DNA of 64,000 bases from an uncultured Lachnospiraceae bacterium (GCA_947089905.1 CAMUMG010000001.1:496001-560000), one strand, 5' to 3'. Positions 1 through 9,398 are shown, numbered from the stretch's first letter. Notes: a model not told the origin generated them from the letters alone. A program made the numbers and translations.

Positions 1-1799
1 TAATTATTAATATATACTGTATAATTACTTTTTTCAGACAGATTTTTGGGTGTAATTTTCGTATAACCATATGGAATATATAAATCTGCTTTTTCTTTAT
101 TTAAAGTGACATAATATTTTACTCCTGCAAGAGTATTTAATATAGCTCTTTCATCTAGTTCTTTATAGTTAAAGGTGGTATTTTCCAGTAAACTAAAGGT
201 ATTAAAAAAGTCTGTTATAGTCCCATTTGAAAGACTCCAGTAATATTGTGTACTTGATAATCCATTTATAAGTGTTGCATTTCTTGTAATTTTACTTCCA
301 GAATAACGATAGAAATCCGTATTTTTTTCGGCAATAGAGGCAAGAATAGTTCCTTCCGTATTTTTAAGTTTAGAGTCTATTTTGTCTATATCAACAAATT
401 CAGAAGTATAATTTTCATATTTTGGTGAATAGGCATAATAAGCATTTGCAGCTATACTTAACAACACAGACATCAACAAAAGAATCTCTTTATATTTCTT
501 TAACCGTTTCTCTGATAAAATGATTACAAAAAGAGTTACTATTATAATGAAAAGAGAGGTATTAAAGTTATTAGAATGTGTACCATAAAAGAATCTGCTT
601 GCAATCGCATAAATGCCAGTCAAAGAAATTAAAATAACAGCCTCTTTTTTGGAAATAGAAATTAATTCTTTCCACATAATTATAATAATATATCCTATCA
701 TCATCGAATATGCCCATATCCATCGATTTGTAACATAGGAAAATCCATTGAATATATGTCCTGCTAAGGGAAGTAAGGTAAATATAGTTAAGATTATAAA
801 AGCGATTTTTAAAGTCGTGTTTTTTCTTTGTTTTATAAACAACATAAATATAGCTGGAAGTGAAATAGCACCATAGCCAAATCTTGTCCAAAAGCCAGGT
901 GTTGAATAGGTTATAAAACTACTTAAAAACTTCTCATAATATTCTCTTGGATATAAAAAATCATATATATAACTGCTTTTGGATCTTGCATCACTAAAAA
1001 AGAAAAGTATTACAGGTAGTAAGATCACTGCACTTAAAAGAATTCCAATACCAGAATATAGACCTATTATACATATATTTTTAAGTATCTTTTTAATATT
1101 TTTTTTATATATACTTATCAATCTTAAAATGACATACATTATAGTAAGAAGAACCAGTGTATATAAAAAATAAAAATTGCTAATTGCGGATACAAATACT
1201 GAAACAATAAAAAGTTTTGGCTTTTTTTCATTTAATATTTTCTCAATACCTGTAAATAATAAGGGCAGATAGATCATCGGATTTATAAAATAAGGGTGTC
1301 TTATGGCAGCAAATAGTGTAAAGGAACAAAATATATAAATAAAAGTTCCTGCAAGGAATGAACTATTTGTACCTTTCTTTCTATATCTACAATAATATAA
1401 AAAACTTCCTCCTGCGAGATAAAGACGTATTAGAATAAGTATACTATAAAAATATGGCATACTAGAAGTTGAAAAAAATACTGAAAATAAATTAAGTGGA
1501 TCCCCAATTACATAATAATGTAAGGTTGATAAAATATCAGAACCATAACCTATACTGAAACTATAACTAGGTATAGCAAAAGAATGATTTATAAATATAT
1601 TAGAAAAAATATCTTTGAGCCATGCTGAATAGTATAAAAGGGCTTTATAATGTTGATCCCATCCATCCATTCTCCATATAAAGGATTTTCCCCTCATAAA
1701 AAAATATTGGTATACTAAAAAAATCATACTAATGAATAATATACTATATAAAATAAAAATGTTTTGAAAGTATTTCTTCATTAATTTATTATTTAACAT
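1..1799 (-). CDS. yfhO: YfhO-family multi-pass membrane protein (partial, runs off left edge)
   Basis: The frame opens with ATG at 1799 and stays open to base 1, giving about 599 residues with no stop, so the 3' end is missing. The product has an N-terminal membrane anchor, then a luminal-type loop with WRMDGWDQHY, followed by many hydrophobic segments and, near the truncated end, LAGVKYYVTL and IPYGYTKI, which resemble the extracytoplasmic part of YfhO proteins. YfhO proteins are GT-C-like polytopic glycosyltransferases that, with a CsbB-type enzyme, transfer a sugar from polyprenyl phosphate to lipoteichoic acid or another surface polymer (established for Bacillus and Listeria relatives). 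The start overlaps the upstream csbB-like gene by 11 nt, so the two are translationally coupled. The family call rests on motif recognition; the substrate is unknown. Confidence 0.8.
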   Translation of the reverse strand, partial: MLNNKLMKKYFQNIFILYSILFISMIFLVYQYFFMRGKSFIWRMDGWDQHYKALLYYSAWLKDIFSNIFINHSFAIPSYSFSIGYGSDILSTLHYYVIGDPLNLFSVFFSTSSMPYFYSILILIRLYLAGGSFLYYCRYRKKGTNSSFLAGTFIYIFCSFTLFAAIRHPYFINPMIYLPLLFTGIEKILNEKKPKLFIVSVFVSAISNFYFLYTLVLLTIMYVILRLISIYKKNIKKILKNICIIGLYSGIGILLSAVILLPVILFFFSDARSKSSYIYDFLYPREYYEKFLSSFITYSTPGFWTRFGYGAISLPAIFMLFIKQRKNTTLKIAFIILTIFTLLPLAGHIFNGFSYVTNRWIWAYSMMIGYIIIIMWKELISISKKEAVILISLTGIYAIASRFFYGTHSNNFNTSLFIIIVTLFVIILSEKRLKKYKEILLLMSVLLSIAANAYYAYSPKYENYTSEFVDIDKIDSKLKNTEGTILASIAEKNTDFYRYSGSKITRNATLINGLSSTQYYWSLSNGTITDFFNTFSLLENTTFNYKELDERAILNTLAGVKYYVTLNKEKADLYIPYGYTKITPKNLSEKSNYTVYINN

Positions 1800-2763
1800 C
1801 TTTTCCCACCTCTTTAGATAACTCTTTATCTTCCAATTTTGCTTCTTCCACAAGATAGATAGGTCTTTTTTTTGTTTCCAGATAGGTTTTTGAAAGATAT
1901 TGTCCAAGTATTCCTATACAAAAAAGTTGTACTCCAGAAACAAGCATAATAATACATACTAAAGAAGGCCACCCAGAAGTAGGATCTCCAAAAATCAATG
2001 TTTTTGTAATAATAAGAAGAATCATAACAAATGCAATAATACAAAATAGGATTCCTAAAAAAGATGATAATACAAGTGGCATAGTTGAAAATGCAACAAT
2101 CCCATCAACTGCATATAAAAACAATTTCCAAAATGACCATTTTGTTTCTCCTGCTGCCCTTTCAATATTTTCATACTCAATCCATTTTTTCCGAAATCCA
2201 ACCCAGCCAAAGATTCCTTTAGAAAAGCGATTATATTCGCTCATAGAAAGAATCGCTTTTACTACCTTTTTATTCATAAGCTGAAAATCTCTTGCTCCGT
2301 CTACTATCTCTGTCTTTGATATTTTATTAATTAACTTATAAAAAATTCTAGCAAAAAAAGAACGAATTGGAGGTTCTCCTTTGCGATTCACGCGTCTTGT
2401 TCCTATACAATCATATCCCTCCTCTATAACTGACTGAAGCATTTCAGGAATAAGTGAGGGGGGATCTTGCAAATCAGCATCTAGTATTGTAATATAATCT
2501 CCTGCTGCGTTTTTAAGACCAGCGTAAATAGCAGCTTCCTTTCCAAAATTTCTGGAAAAGGATACATAATGTATTCTTTCGTCCTTATCTGCAAGTTTGT
2601 GTATTATATTTAAAGAATTGTCTTTTGACCCATCGTCTATAAAAAGATACTCTATCATAATATCTATATCTTTTAGAACACGTTCTGTCTCATTATAAAA
2701 TAAATCCAGTGTCTCCTGCTCATTATAGACAGGTACAATCAATGTAAGTTTTTCATTTTTCAT
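1789..2763 (-). CDS. CsbB/GtrB-like polyprenyl-phosphate glycosyltransferase (GT2)
   Basis: 324 residues. An N-terminal GT-A domain carries VPVYNE near the start, DDGSKDNS, the metal-binding DAD (about residues 95-97) and LQDPP. Two C-terminal hydrophobic hairpin segments (about residues 230-295) match the DPM1/GtrB/CsbB class, which loads a sugar from a nucleotide donor onto a polyprenyl phosphate at the cytoplasmic membrane face. The start at 2763 was chosen because GGGGAG lies 6 nt upstream; a longer frame starting 7 codons earlier has no ribosome site. It forms an operon with the overlapping yfhO-like gene, its expected partner. Which sugar it loads cannot be read from the sequence. Confidence 0.9.
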   Translation of the reverse strand: MKNEKLTLIVPVYNEQETLDLFYNETERVLKDIDIMIEYLFIDDGSKDNSLNIIHKLADKDERIHYVSFSRNFGKEAAIYAGLKNAAGDYITILDADLQDPPSLIPEMLQSVIEEGYDCIGTRRVNRKGEPPIRSFFARIFYKLINKISKTEIVDGARDFQLMNKKVVKAILSMSEYNRFSKGIFGWVGFRKKWIEYENIERAAGETKWSFWKLFLYAVDGIVAFSTMPLVLSSFLGILFCIIAFVMILLIITKTLIFGDPTSGWPSLVCIIMLVSGVQLFCIGILGQYLSKTYLETKKRPIYLVEEAKLEDKELSKEVGKDVK

Positions 2764-2870
2764 AGGAATCTCCCCTGTTGTCATCTAATCTAAATTATTC
2801 TCTTCAAACTGACTCTATAAACAAAATGAAAAAATTCGTAGATATACAATTATGCGAACTTTCGTATATG

Positions 2871-2899
2871 ACTATAACACAACCTTATATACGATACAA
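2871..2899 (-). promoter_or_regulatory. Candidate promoter of the csbB-yfhO operon
   Basis: Reading leftwards there is TTGTAT (2894-2899), a 17-nt spacer and TATAGT (2871-2876), preceded by TG one base upstream (an extended -10). Just downstream, 2852-2867 holds an imperfect dyad ATACGAA-AG-TTCGCAT at the predicted start of transcription, which could be an operator. The -35 box is poor, so this is a moderate call. Confidence 0.4.
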
Positions 2900-2965
2900 G
2901 GATGAACTCTTTAAGAAATCTTAAATTTTGTTTAATAAAGATACTACTTATTAGTATATTTATCT

Positions 2966-3007
2966 ATAAAAAAATACATCTTCAGCAAATAGCCTCTGAA
3001 GATGTAT
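2966..3007 (-). terminator. Rho-independent terminator after the Na/Pi transporter
   Basis: A perfect 12-bp stem (2974-2985 with 2996-3007, 10-nt loop) is followed on the minus strand by seven T residues. It lies about 70 nt past the transporter stop codon and would end the long rimP-to-transporter operon. Confidence 0.85.
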
Positions 3008-3078
3008 ACAGTCTTTTGTATAATAACTCATAAATTGTAACTTAATTTTCACTATAAATATAAATAGTAAATTAAATA

Positions 3079-4725
3079 TTACTCCTCTTTTCCCTCTGGA
3101 TTTTTTTCTAAAATTGCAAAGGCAATATTTGTTCCATGATCTGCTACACGTTCTAAGTTCGATAAAAGATCGGAAAAAATCATTCCTGTTTCTGGGTCAC
3201 AAATGTTTTCCGTCAGTCGTAGTACGTGATTGTGTTGAAATTTTCGTTCCATTTCATCTACTCGATCTTCCATAGTAAGAATTTCATCAAGATGTTCCTT
3301 TGTCTTTTTCTCAAACATTTCAATAGAATAATTTAATAACTTTTCTACTGTTGTTCCCATTTCCTGAATTTCTGCTAATGCACTCTGACTAAAACTTAAA
3401 CCATCATCCTTACACTGTCTTGTAAAATCTGCCACATTTTCAGCATGGTCCCCAATTCGTTCAATATCATTTACAACATGAAACAGACTTCCTAATAACA
3501 TACGATCGGACACAGGAAGAGAAAGCTGATTTGCCTGAACAAGATATCTAGTAATTGCCTTGTTTAAATGATTAATTGCTTTTTCTGTTTCATAGACCTT
3601 TTCTAATTCATCTGTATTTTGTTTTTCAAAACATTGTAGGGCATGATGAAGATTTCGAAATGCCATCTCTGCCATTCTTACAATTTCATTAATCGCATTT
3701 GGAACAGCTCCTGTAGTAGAAAAAACAGAATGTTCCCCAATATACTCTAGTTCAATACTTGCAGTCTTTTTATCTTTACCTGGAACAATCAATTCTGCGA
3801 ATTTTACAATCCATTTTGTCAATGGGAAACAAACTGCAACCTGAACTAATTTAAACAATAGATGGGCATTTGCAACACACCGTTTTATTGTTTCTGTTTC
3901 ATTAGAACTTGTAGAAATTTTTTCAACAAAATTTCTAGTTCCATCCATAAAGAACCAAAGGAAAATAAAAATTACTACGGTTCCTATAATATTTACAATG
4001 AAATGAACCCACGCCGCTCTCTTTGCTGTCTTTTTGCTTCCTATACTTGCTAAAAGGGCAGAAACACAAGAACCCATATTACAGCCTAAAATAATATAAA
4101 AGCACATTTCTAATGCAATTAATCCTTGGGAAGCCATGACCAGTACAATTCCCACTGTTGCCGAAGAACTCTGAATGACGGCGGTAATTAAAAATCCCAT
4201 CAATACAGCAAAAAACGGATTATTTAAAGAGGACAACTGTTCAACAACTTTAGGAGATTCTTTTAATGTTGCCATACCATCTGACATATAACTCATACCG
4301 AAAAATAAAATACCAAATCCAAGTATAACTTCTCCGATCCGCTTTATCAAAGGTTTTTTAAAAAACATTACCATGATTACGCCAACTAAAATAAAAACTG
4401 GAGCAGCGGCTGATAAATTAATGGTCATTAATTGAGCAGTAACTGTTGTACCAATATTCGCACCTAAAATAACTCCTGCTGCCTGCATCAAATTTAGTAG
4501 TCCAGCATTGACAAAGCTGACTACTAACACAGTCGTTGCGCTTGATGACTGCACAACTGCGGTGAACAAAATTCCCACTAACATTCCCACAAAACGGTTT
4601 CTGGTACACATCTCCAGAATAGTACGAAGTCTTGCTCCTGCTACCTTTTCCAGACCCTCACTCATCAATTTCATGCCGTATAAAAACAAACCCAATCCGG
4701 CAACTAATGCTAAGACTGTTCCCAT
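3079..4725 (-). CDS. Na+/phosphate cotransporter with PhoU-like domain (NptA/YjbB family)
   Basis: 548 residues. The N-terminal half has two repeats of membrane segments, each with the QSSSAT signature (around residues 60 and 180), typical of the PF02690 sodium/phosphate symporters. Residues from about 345 on form a helical PhoU-like domain rich in charged residues. It should import inorganic phosphate with sodium or, as proposed for YjbB, take part in phosphate export and regulation. The start overlaps the upstream MocR regulator gene by 16 nt with AGGAG 8 nt before the ATG, so expression is probably coupled to that regulator. A second paralogue is encoded at 46476-48227 on the other strand. 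Confidence 0.9.
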   Translation of the reverse strand: MGTVLALVAGLGLFLYGMKLMSEGLEKVAGARLRTILEMCTRNRFVGMLVGILFTAVVQSSSATTVLVVSFVNAGLLNLMQAAGVILGANIGTTVTAQLMTINLSAAAPVFILVGVIMVMFFKKPLIKRIGEVILGFGILFFGMSYMSDGMATLKESPKVVEQLSSLNNPFFAVLMGFLITAVIQSSSATVGIVLVMASQGLIALEMCFYIILGCNMGSCVSALLASIGSKKTAKRAAWVHFIVNIIGTVVIFIFLWFFMDGTRNFVEKISTSSNETETIKRCVANAHLLFKLVQVAVCFPLTKWIVKFAELIVPGKDKKTASIELEYIGEHSVFSTTGAVPNAINEIVRMAEMAFRNLHHALQCFEKQNTDELEKVYETEKAINHLNKAITRYLVQANQLSLPVSDRMLLGSLFHVVNDIERIGDHAENVADFTRQCKDDGLSFSQSALAEIQEMGTTVEKLLNYSIEMFEKKTKEHLDEILTMEDRVDEMERKFQHNHVLRLTENICDPETGMIFSDLLSNLERVADHGTNIAFAILEKNPEGKEE

Positions 4726-6173
4726 GCTGATTTCTCCTTTGAATCTTCTATTGATTCTTTTTTTCTGTCTGTTTTGACAAGCATATAAAAAAGCTGTTGT
4801 ATTCCCTTTGTGATCTGTATCTCTGTTAAATTGGCAAATCCTAAGAGAATGATTGCTCGTTTTTGTTTTGATTTTCGTTTTTCTTCATCAATATAATGTC
4901 TTGCAAGACCGTACAGTTGAATTTTTTTTTCTGCTGCTTTTTGTATCAATTCCTGTTCAGTAAGTCCGCAAAAAAACTCTGCAACCAGATATAATCCTGC
5001 ATATTCTCCTGTCACTTGAACTTGGTTTCCAAATATTTTAAGTTCACGTAACATAATATCATGCTTGGCTTTATATCTTTTTCTCATCTTATTTACATGA
5101 CGTTCAAAATATCCTCCTCGAATAAATTCATATAAAATTGCCTGATCAATTCTTGAAACTGTCGAAGTATAATAAGAATAATTTTTTATATAAATATTAT
5201 AGAGTTGTTTTGGCAACACCATATAACCTACTCGAATGGCAGGAGCTATTGCTCTGGAAAATGTTCCTAAATATACTACTCTTTCTGCTGTGTCAATTCC
5301 TTGTAAAGAGGGAATAGGTTTTCCTTTATAACGAAACTCACTATCATGATCATCTTCTATAATATAACGCCCTTCTTTCTCTTCTGCCCATAAAAGTAAT
5401 TCTCTTCTTCGCTTAATTGGCATTACAACACCTAATGGATACTGATGAGAAGGAGTTACATATACAAAATCTATAGGTACAGAATAAAGTTGTTCTACTT
5501 GAATTCCTTCTTTATCTACTGGTATAGGAATTATTTGATATCCATTTCCCTTTAAAATTTGATATGCTCTTAGGTATACTGGATCTTCCATAGCAACAAT
5601 ACATTCTTTTCCTAAAATCTTACTTAGTAATTGTAATAAATAGTCTGCACCCGCACCAATTAAGATTCTTTGAGCCTCACAGTTTACTCCACGAAATTCG
5701 TGTAAATAATTAGAAATTTCCTCTCGAAGTAACAAGTCCCCTTGTGGATCTCCAAGTAAAAATATATTTCGATTCATATCATTCATACATTGATTTGATA
5801 GTTTTCTCCAAGTACTAAATGGAAATCCCGAAATATCTACGGAAAAAGGAGAAAAATCATAATCTGGTACAAAGTTAGATGTTTTTTTATTTGGTTTATC
5901 TTCTTTTTCTTGTTTTGTCATATGCACTAAAGTTCCAATTTGGTTAACATAATAACCACTTTTTGGGTGACTTTCTAAATATCCTTCTGACACTAATTGA
6001 CTATAGGCTGACTCTACTGTATTTCTACTGATCATAAGATCTGCTGCTAATGTTCTAGTCCCGGGAAGCTTAGTATGTACTAAAAGCCGCCCCGATTTAA
6101 TCTCTTCTTTTAAATATTGATAAATCTGTTCATATATCGGAATTTTGGATTTTTGATTTATTGGTATCATCAT
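4710..6173 (-). CDS. MocR/PdxR-type GntR regulator with aminotransferase-like domain lacking the PLP lysine
   Basis: 487 residues. An N-terminal GntR winged helix (about residues 10-75, with IPIYEQIYQYLKEEI and LPGTRTLAADLMISRNTVESAY) is joined to a fold-type I aminotransferase domain. Family motifs visible include GDPQGDLLLREEI, VTPSHQYPLG and IEDDHDSEFRY. The conserved GTFSK motif reads GTFSR (Arg codon AGA at 5253-5255), so the usual Schiff-base lysine is absent, and the usual DDYDSEF Tyr is His. The family normally senses PLP or an amino-acid adduct of it; this one may bind PLP only non-covalently or a different effector (inference). The start at 6173 lies 10 nt after the ribF stop; a longer frame into ribF is unlikely. 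The target is unknown; the overlapping phosphate transporter is the obvious candidate. Confidence 0.88.
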   Translation of the reverse strand: MMIPINQKSKIPIYEQIYQYLKEEIKSGRLLVHTKLPGTRTLAADLMISRNTVESAYSQLVSEGYLESHPKSGYYVNQIGTLVHMTKQEKEDKPNKKTSNFVPDYDFSPFSVDISGFPFSTWRKLSNQCMNDMNRNIFLLGDPQGDLLLREEISNYLHEFRGVNCEAQRILIGAGADYLLQLLSKILGKECIVAMEDPVYLRAYQILKGNGYQIIPIPVDKEGIQVEQLYSVPIDFVYVTPSHQYPLGVVMPIKRRRELLLWAEEKEGRYIIEDDHDSEFRYKGKPIPSLQGIDTAERVVYLGTFSRAIAPAIRVGYMVLPKQLYNIYIKNYSYYTSTVSRIDQAILYEFIRGGYFERHVNKMRKRYKAKHDIMLRELKIFGNQVQVTGEYAGLYLVAEFFCGLTEQELIQKAAEKKIQLYGLARHYIDEEKRKSKQKRAIILLGFANLTEIQITKGIQQLFYMLVKTDRKKESIEDSKEKSAWEQS

Positions 6174-6183
6174 TCTTTGTTTC

Positions 6184-7107
6184 CTACTCTCCTGACTTAA
6201 AAAACATTTTACCAAATTCAACATCTTTTTCAATCTGTAGCTTTAATTCAGATACAGATTGAAACTGATACTCTGGGCGTTCAAAAGAATAAAGTTTTAC
6301 TTCAATCTCTTCTCCATAAACCTGTTCCTGAAAATCAAACAGATAGGTTTCTACTCCACGAACTAATTCAGTAGAAACGGTTGGTTTACAACCGATATTA
6401 GTCACTCCATGATAGCTTTTTTGTTTGACGATGGTACTGGAAGCATACACTCCATTTGGTGGTAGCAGTTTTTGTTTAGAAGGAAGGAGATTTACGGTTG
6501 GCATCCCAAGTGTTCTTCCTAATTCTCTTCCGTGAACTACTGTTCCAAAAATTGTATAGGGATTACCTAAAAGTTTATTTGCCTGTTTTAAATCTCCTTG
6601 TTCTAACGCCTTTCGAATTCTTGTACTACTTACAATTTCTCCATCATTTAAAAGTTTTTCTACTACAACTAACTGATATCCATAGAGTGTTTCGTATTTT
6701 TTTAGCATCTCAACATCACCACGTCTGGCATGTCCAAATCGAAAATCTGATCCAACTACTAAAACTTTAGCATCTAGCTGTTTTATTAAGATATCCTTTA
6801 GAAAATCCTCTGGTTCTATTGTCGCAATTTCTTTGGTAAATGGAAATGAAATCATAACATCTGGATCTAGTTTAGAAATTAAAACCTTTCTTTCTTCTTC
6901 TGTATAGATTAAAGGAATATCCTGTTTGGAAAATAGACAAAATGGATGAGAATCAAATGTAAATACAATGGAACGATATCCTATTTTCTGATACTTTTTT
7001 AACTGTTCTAATAACATTCGATGCCCTAAATGAAGTCCGTCAAACTTTCCCAGTGTTATACAGGTATGTTTTTCATGAAAATTAGTTATCCCCCGAATGT
7101 ATTCCAT
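6184..7107 (-). CDS. ribF: Bifunctional riboflavin kinase/FAD synthetase
   Basis: 307 residues, the usual length. The N-terminal FMN adenylyltransferase domain has the nucleotidyltransferase motifs GKFDGLHLGHR and SSTRIRKAL. The C-terminal riboflavin kinase domain (from about residue 175) has GRELGRTLGMPTVNL and NIGCKPT. It converts riboflavin to FMN and FAD in the cytoplasm. The start at 7107 is supported by GGAGG 8 nt upstream; the GTG five codons earlier overlaps that site. It follows truB in the rimP-infB operon, a very common order in Firmicutes. Confidence 0.95.
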   Translation of the reverse strand: MEYIRGITNFHEKHTCITLGKFDGLHLGHRMLLEQLKKYQKIGYRSIVFTFDSHPFCLFSKQDIPLIYTEEERKVLISKLDPDVMISFPFTKEIATIEPEDFLKDILIKQLDAKVLVVGSDFRFGHARRGDVEMLKKYETLYGYQLVVVEKLLNDGEIVSSTRIRKALEQGDLKQANKLLGNPYTIFGTVVHGRELGRTLGMPTVNLLPSKQKLLPPNGVYASSTIVKQKSYHGVTNIGCKPTVSTELVRGVETYLFDFQEQVYGEEIEVKLYSFERPEYQFQSVSELKLQIEKDVEFGKMFFKSGE

Positions 7108-7129
7108 TCTATTTTCCTCCACATTTGTC

Positions 7130-8032
7130 TTACTTTTGTTCTAAAAACATCTTAACTGGATAATATCTCTCTTTTTCTGGATTCCACTCATAAATTCCTG
7201 CAAATTCTCTATCAGATAAGTACATTCGTACTCTACCAAATTTTTCGTCTTCTTTCTCTACTGCCCTAATTTCTTCTTTTATAAGTGGATTTCCATTTAA
7301 AAGCTTCTTTTTTGCTACTTCTAAAACAATATAGGATGGATAGGACAGCATCTGATCTACTGGAATTAAAATTTCTTCTATTTTTCCCTGTCTATAAAAA
7401 TCTTCGACTTCTTTTAATTTATGGCTTTGTTCTATGGAAAATGTACCACTTTTTATACGTACCAGCTGTTTCATACATCCTCCACATCCAAGTTTTTGTC
7501 CAATATCATGACAGAGAGTGCGGATGTATGTGCCTTTAGAACATACAATCCGCATAGATACTTCTTTTTGTGAAATTTGAATTACCTCTATATTTCGAAT
7601 ATTTACTTTACGTGGAGTACGCTCTATTTCTTTACCCTCTCTGGCAAGTTCATAGAGCTTTTTTCCGCCTACTTTGATCGCAGAATACATAGGAGGAATC
7701 TGTTCATATGTTCCTATAAACTGTTCTAAAACGGATAAAATATTTTCTTGTTTTGGGATTGTGTCACAAATACGCAGCTTTTGTCCTGTAAGATCTTGTG
7801 TATCGGTGGTGGTTCCAAGCAGTAAAATTGTTTCATAAACTTTTTCTTTCTCCATTAACATACTACAAAGTCCTGTAGCTGTACCAATACAAACTGGAAG
7901 AACTCCTTCTGCATCTGGATCTAGTGTTCCAGTATGACCAATCTTTCTCATTTTAAGAATACCACGTAACTTTGCTATAACATCAAAAGAGGTAAATCCC
8001 TTTTCTTTATATATATTAATTACTCCATTCAT
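7130..8032 (-). CDS. truB: tRNA pseudouridine-55 synthase
   Basis: 300 residues. The catalytic motif GHTGTLDPDAEGVLP is near residue 35, followed by YETILLLGTTTDTQD and the later SAIKVGGKKLYELAREG typical of TruB, with a short C-terminal PUA-like part. It isomerises U55 in the T-loop of tRNAs. The ATG overlaps the nrnA stop in an ATGA arrangement, so translation is coupled. Part of the rimP-infB operon. Confidence 0.96.
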   Translation of the reverse strand: MNGVINIYKEKGFTSFDVIAKLRGILKMRKIGHTGTLDPDAEGVLPVCIGTATGLCSMLMEKEKVYETILLLGTTTDTQDLTGQKLRICDTIPKQENILSVLEQFIGTYEQIPPMYSAIKVGGKKLYELAREGKEIERTPRKVNIRNIEVIQISQKEVSMRIVCSKGTYIRTLCHDIGQKLGCGGCMKQLVRIKSGTFSIEQSHKLKEVEDFYRQGKIEEILIPVDQMLSYPSYIVLEVAKKKLLNGNPLIKEEIRAVEKEDEKFGRVRMYLSDREFAGIYEWNPEKERYYPVKMFLEQK

Positions 8033-9006
8033 ACTGCTTTGCCTAATTGATGTTCAATTCCCGCCGTCAGATTATTAATGACATCATAAAATGAACCATA
8101 CATAGTACATCCTGCTGCCTTTATATGTCCTCCCCCTCCAAAAAACATGGCAATCTTACTGACATCTACTACTCCATTCGAACGCATACTTACTTTATAT
8201 TCCTGAACATTTTCTTCTCGTAAAAATATTGCTACTTCCACTCCCTGTGTCACTCTGAGTTGATCGATAACCCCACTTAAATCTTCTGCACCTACTTTAT
8301 AAAACTCCTGTATTCTCTTACTGATAGTAGAAACAATTACTTTGCCGTTCATTACTAAAATACTTTCTAATAGACAACGTCCAAGTATCTGATTTTGTAC
8401 ATAGGTCTTTTGATAAAAAGTTTCATCTATGATTTTTGCAGAATTGACACCTAATGTTAATAAATGTCCAGCTATTACCATTGTTCGTTCTGTTGTACAA
8501 GAGTGTTTAAATACTCCTGTATCATGAATAATTCCTAAATAAATACACTCTGCAACCTCTTTGCTGATCTTTTTTGGATCAAGAAGCTCATATAAAACTT
8601 CACAAGTGGAACTTGCTTTCGGATCGACTACATTTAACTTTGCAAATTCTGTATTACTGATATGATGATCAATAGTAATCGTAGTAATAGCTGTACAAAA
8701 TAATTCCTGAGCTTGCTGCACTAATCTGTCAATATTTCCACTATCTAGGACAATAAAAATATCATATTGAATAGGAGGATCACAGATCTGTTTTAATACG
8801 GTCGCATTTTTTAAAAATAAAAATTCTTTTGGACAGCCCTCCAGATAAACATCAATCTGCTTTTTGCCATCTTCATTAAAATTTTCCTGTAGATAATTAT
8901 ATAGTGCCAGACAAGAACCTACACAATCTCCATCTGGATGGATATGTCCGGCAATTCCAATAGAAGATGCCATTTTAATCTTTTCCCATACTAATTCATG
9001 ATTCAT
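8029..9006 (-). CDS. nrnA: DHH-family oligoribonuclease / pAp phosphatase NrnA
   Basis: 325 residues. DHH domain motifs: GHIHPDGDCVGS near residue 20, VLDSGN, and IDHHISN near residue 118. The C-terminal DHHA1 domain has the glycine-rich FGGGGHIKAAGC. NrnA enzymes degrade nano-RNAs and dephosphorylate 3'-phosphoadenosine 5'-phosphate in the cytoplasm using Mn2+. The gene has a strong GGGGAGGAG ribosome site and lies between rbfA and truB, its classical location in Firmicutes. Confidence 0.93.
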   Translation of the reverse strand: MNHELVWEKIKMASSIGIAGHIHPDGDCVGSCLALYNYLQENFNEDGKKQIDVYLEGCPKEFLFLKNATVLKQICDPPIQYDIFIVLDSGNIDRLVQQAQELFCTAITTITIDHHISNTEFAKLNVVDPKASSTCEVLYELLDPKKISKEVAECIYLGIIHDTGVFKHSCTTERTMVIAGHLLTLGVNSAKIIDETFYQKTYVQNQILGRCLLESILVMNGKVIVSTISKRIQEFYKVGAEDLSGVIDQLRVTQGVEVAIFLREENVQEYKVSMRSNGVVDVSKIAMFFGGGGHIKAAGCTMYGSFYDVINNLTAGIEHQLGKAV

Positions 9007-9029
9007 AAGCTCCTCCCCTTTTTTACTTT

Positions 9030-9398
9030 CTAGTCTTCTTTTTCAGTTGATTGATTTACTTCGTCAATTAACTTTGACATTGCTACACCATATTCAATAG
9101 ACTGATCCATAATAAAATGAAGTTCTGGTGTATTTCTTAAATTTATTGTTTTAGCAAGCTGTCCACGTAAAAATGGAGCAGCACTCTTTAGCCCTTTTAA
9201 AGTTTCTTCCTGAACTTTTTGATCTCCTAAAACACTGATATAAACTTTTGCAGTTTTTAAATCAGGAGCTACTTCTACATTCATAATAGATGTTAAAGGA
9301 TGAATTCGTGGATCTTTTAACTCTCTGATAATCAATGTAGAAAGTTCTCTCTGAACCTCTTGATTAATTCTGGTATTTTTAATACTATTCTTTCTCAT
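9030..9398 (-). CDS. rbfA: Ribosome-binding factor A
   Basis: 122 residues, typical length. It has the RbfA N-terminal pattern RINQEVQRELSTLI and the KH-fold part ending KTINLRNTPELHFIMDQSIEYG. It binds the 30S subunit and aids 16S rRNA 5'-end maturation, especially in the cold. AAGGA lies 7 nt before the ATG, and it sits directly downstream of infB as in most Firmicutes. Confidence 0.95.
   Translation of the reverse strand: MRKNSIKNTRINQEVQRELSTLIIRELKDPRIHPLTSIMNVEVAPDLKTAKVYISVLGDQKVQEETLKGLKSAAPFLRGQLAKTINLRNTPELHFIMDQSIEYGVAMSKLIDEVNQSTEKED

Larger units (their letters stand above)
2764..3078. other. Intergenic region between Na/Pi transporter and csbB-like gene
   Basis: 315 bases with no credible gene. 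It holds the transcription terminator of the operon to its right (2966-3007) and the candidate promoter of the csbB-yfhO pair (2871-2899). The remainder is very AT-rich. Confidence 0.7.

Noticed and set aside
571-1173. Short frames on both strands inside 571-1173
   Set aside because: They lie inside the long YfhO coding frame, which runs continuously from 1799 to base 1.
2852-2867. Possible SOS (LexA) box near the csbB promoter
   Set aside because: The imperfect dyad ATACGAA-AG-TTCGCAT lacks the GAAC-N4-GTTC core of Firmicutes LexA sites.
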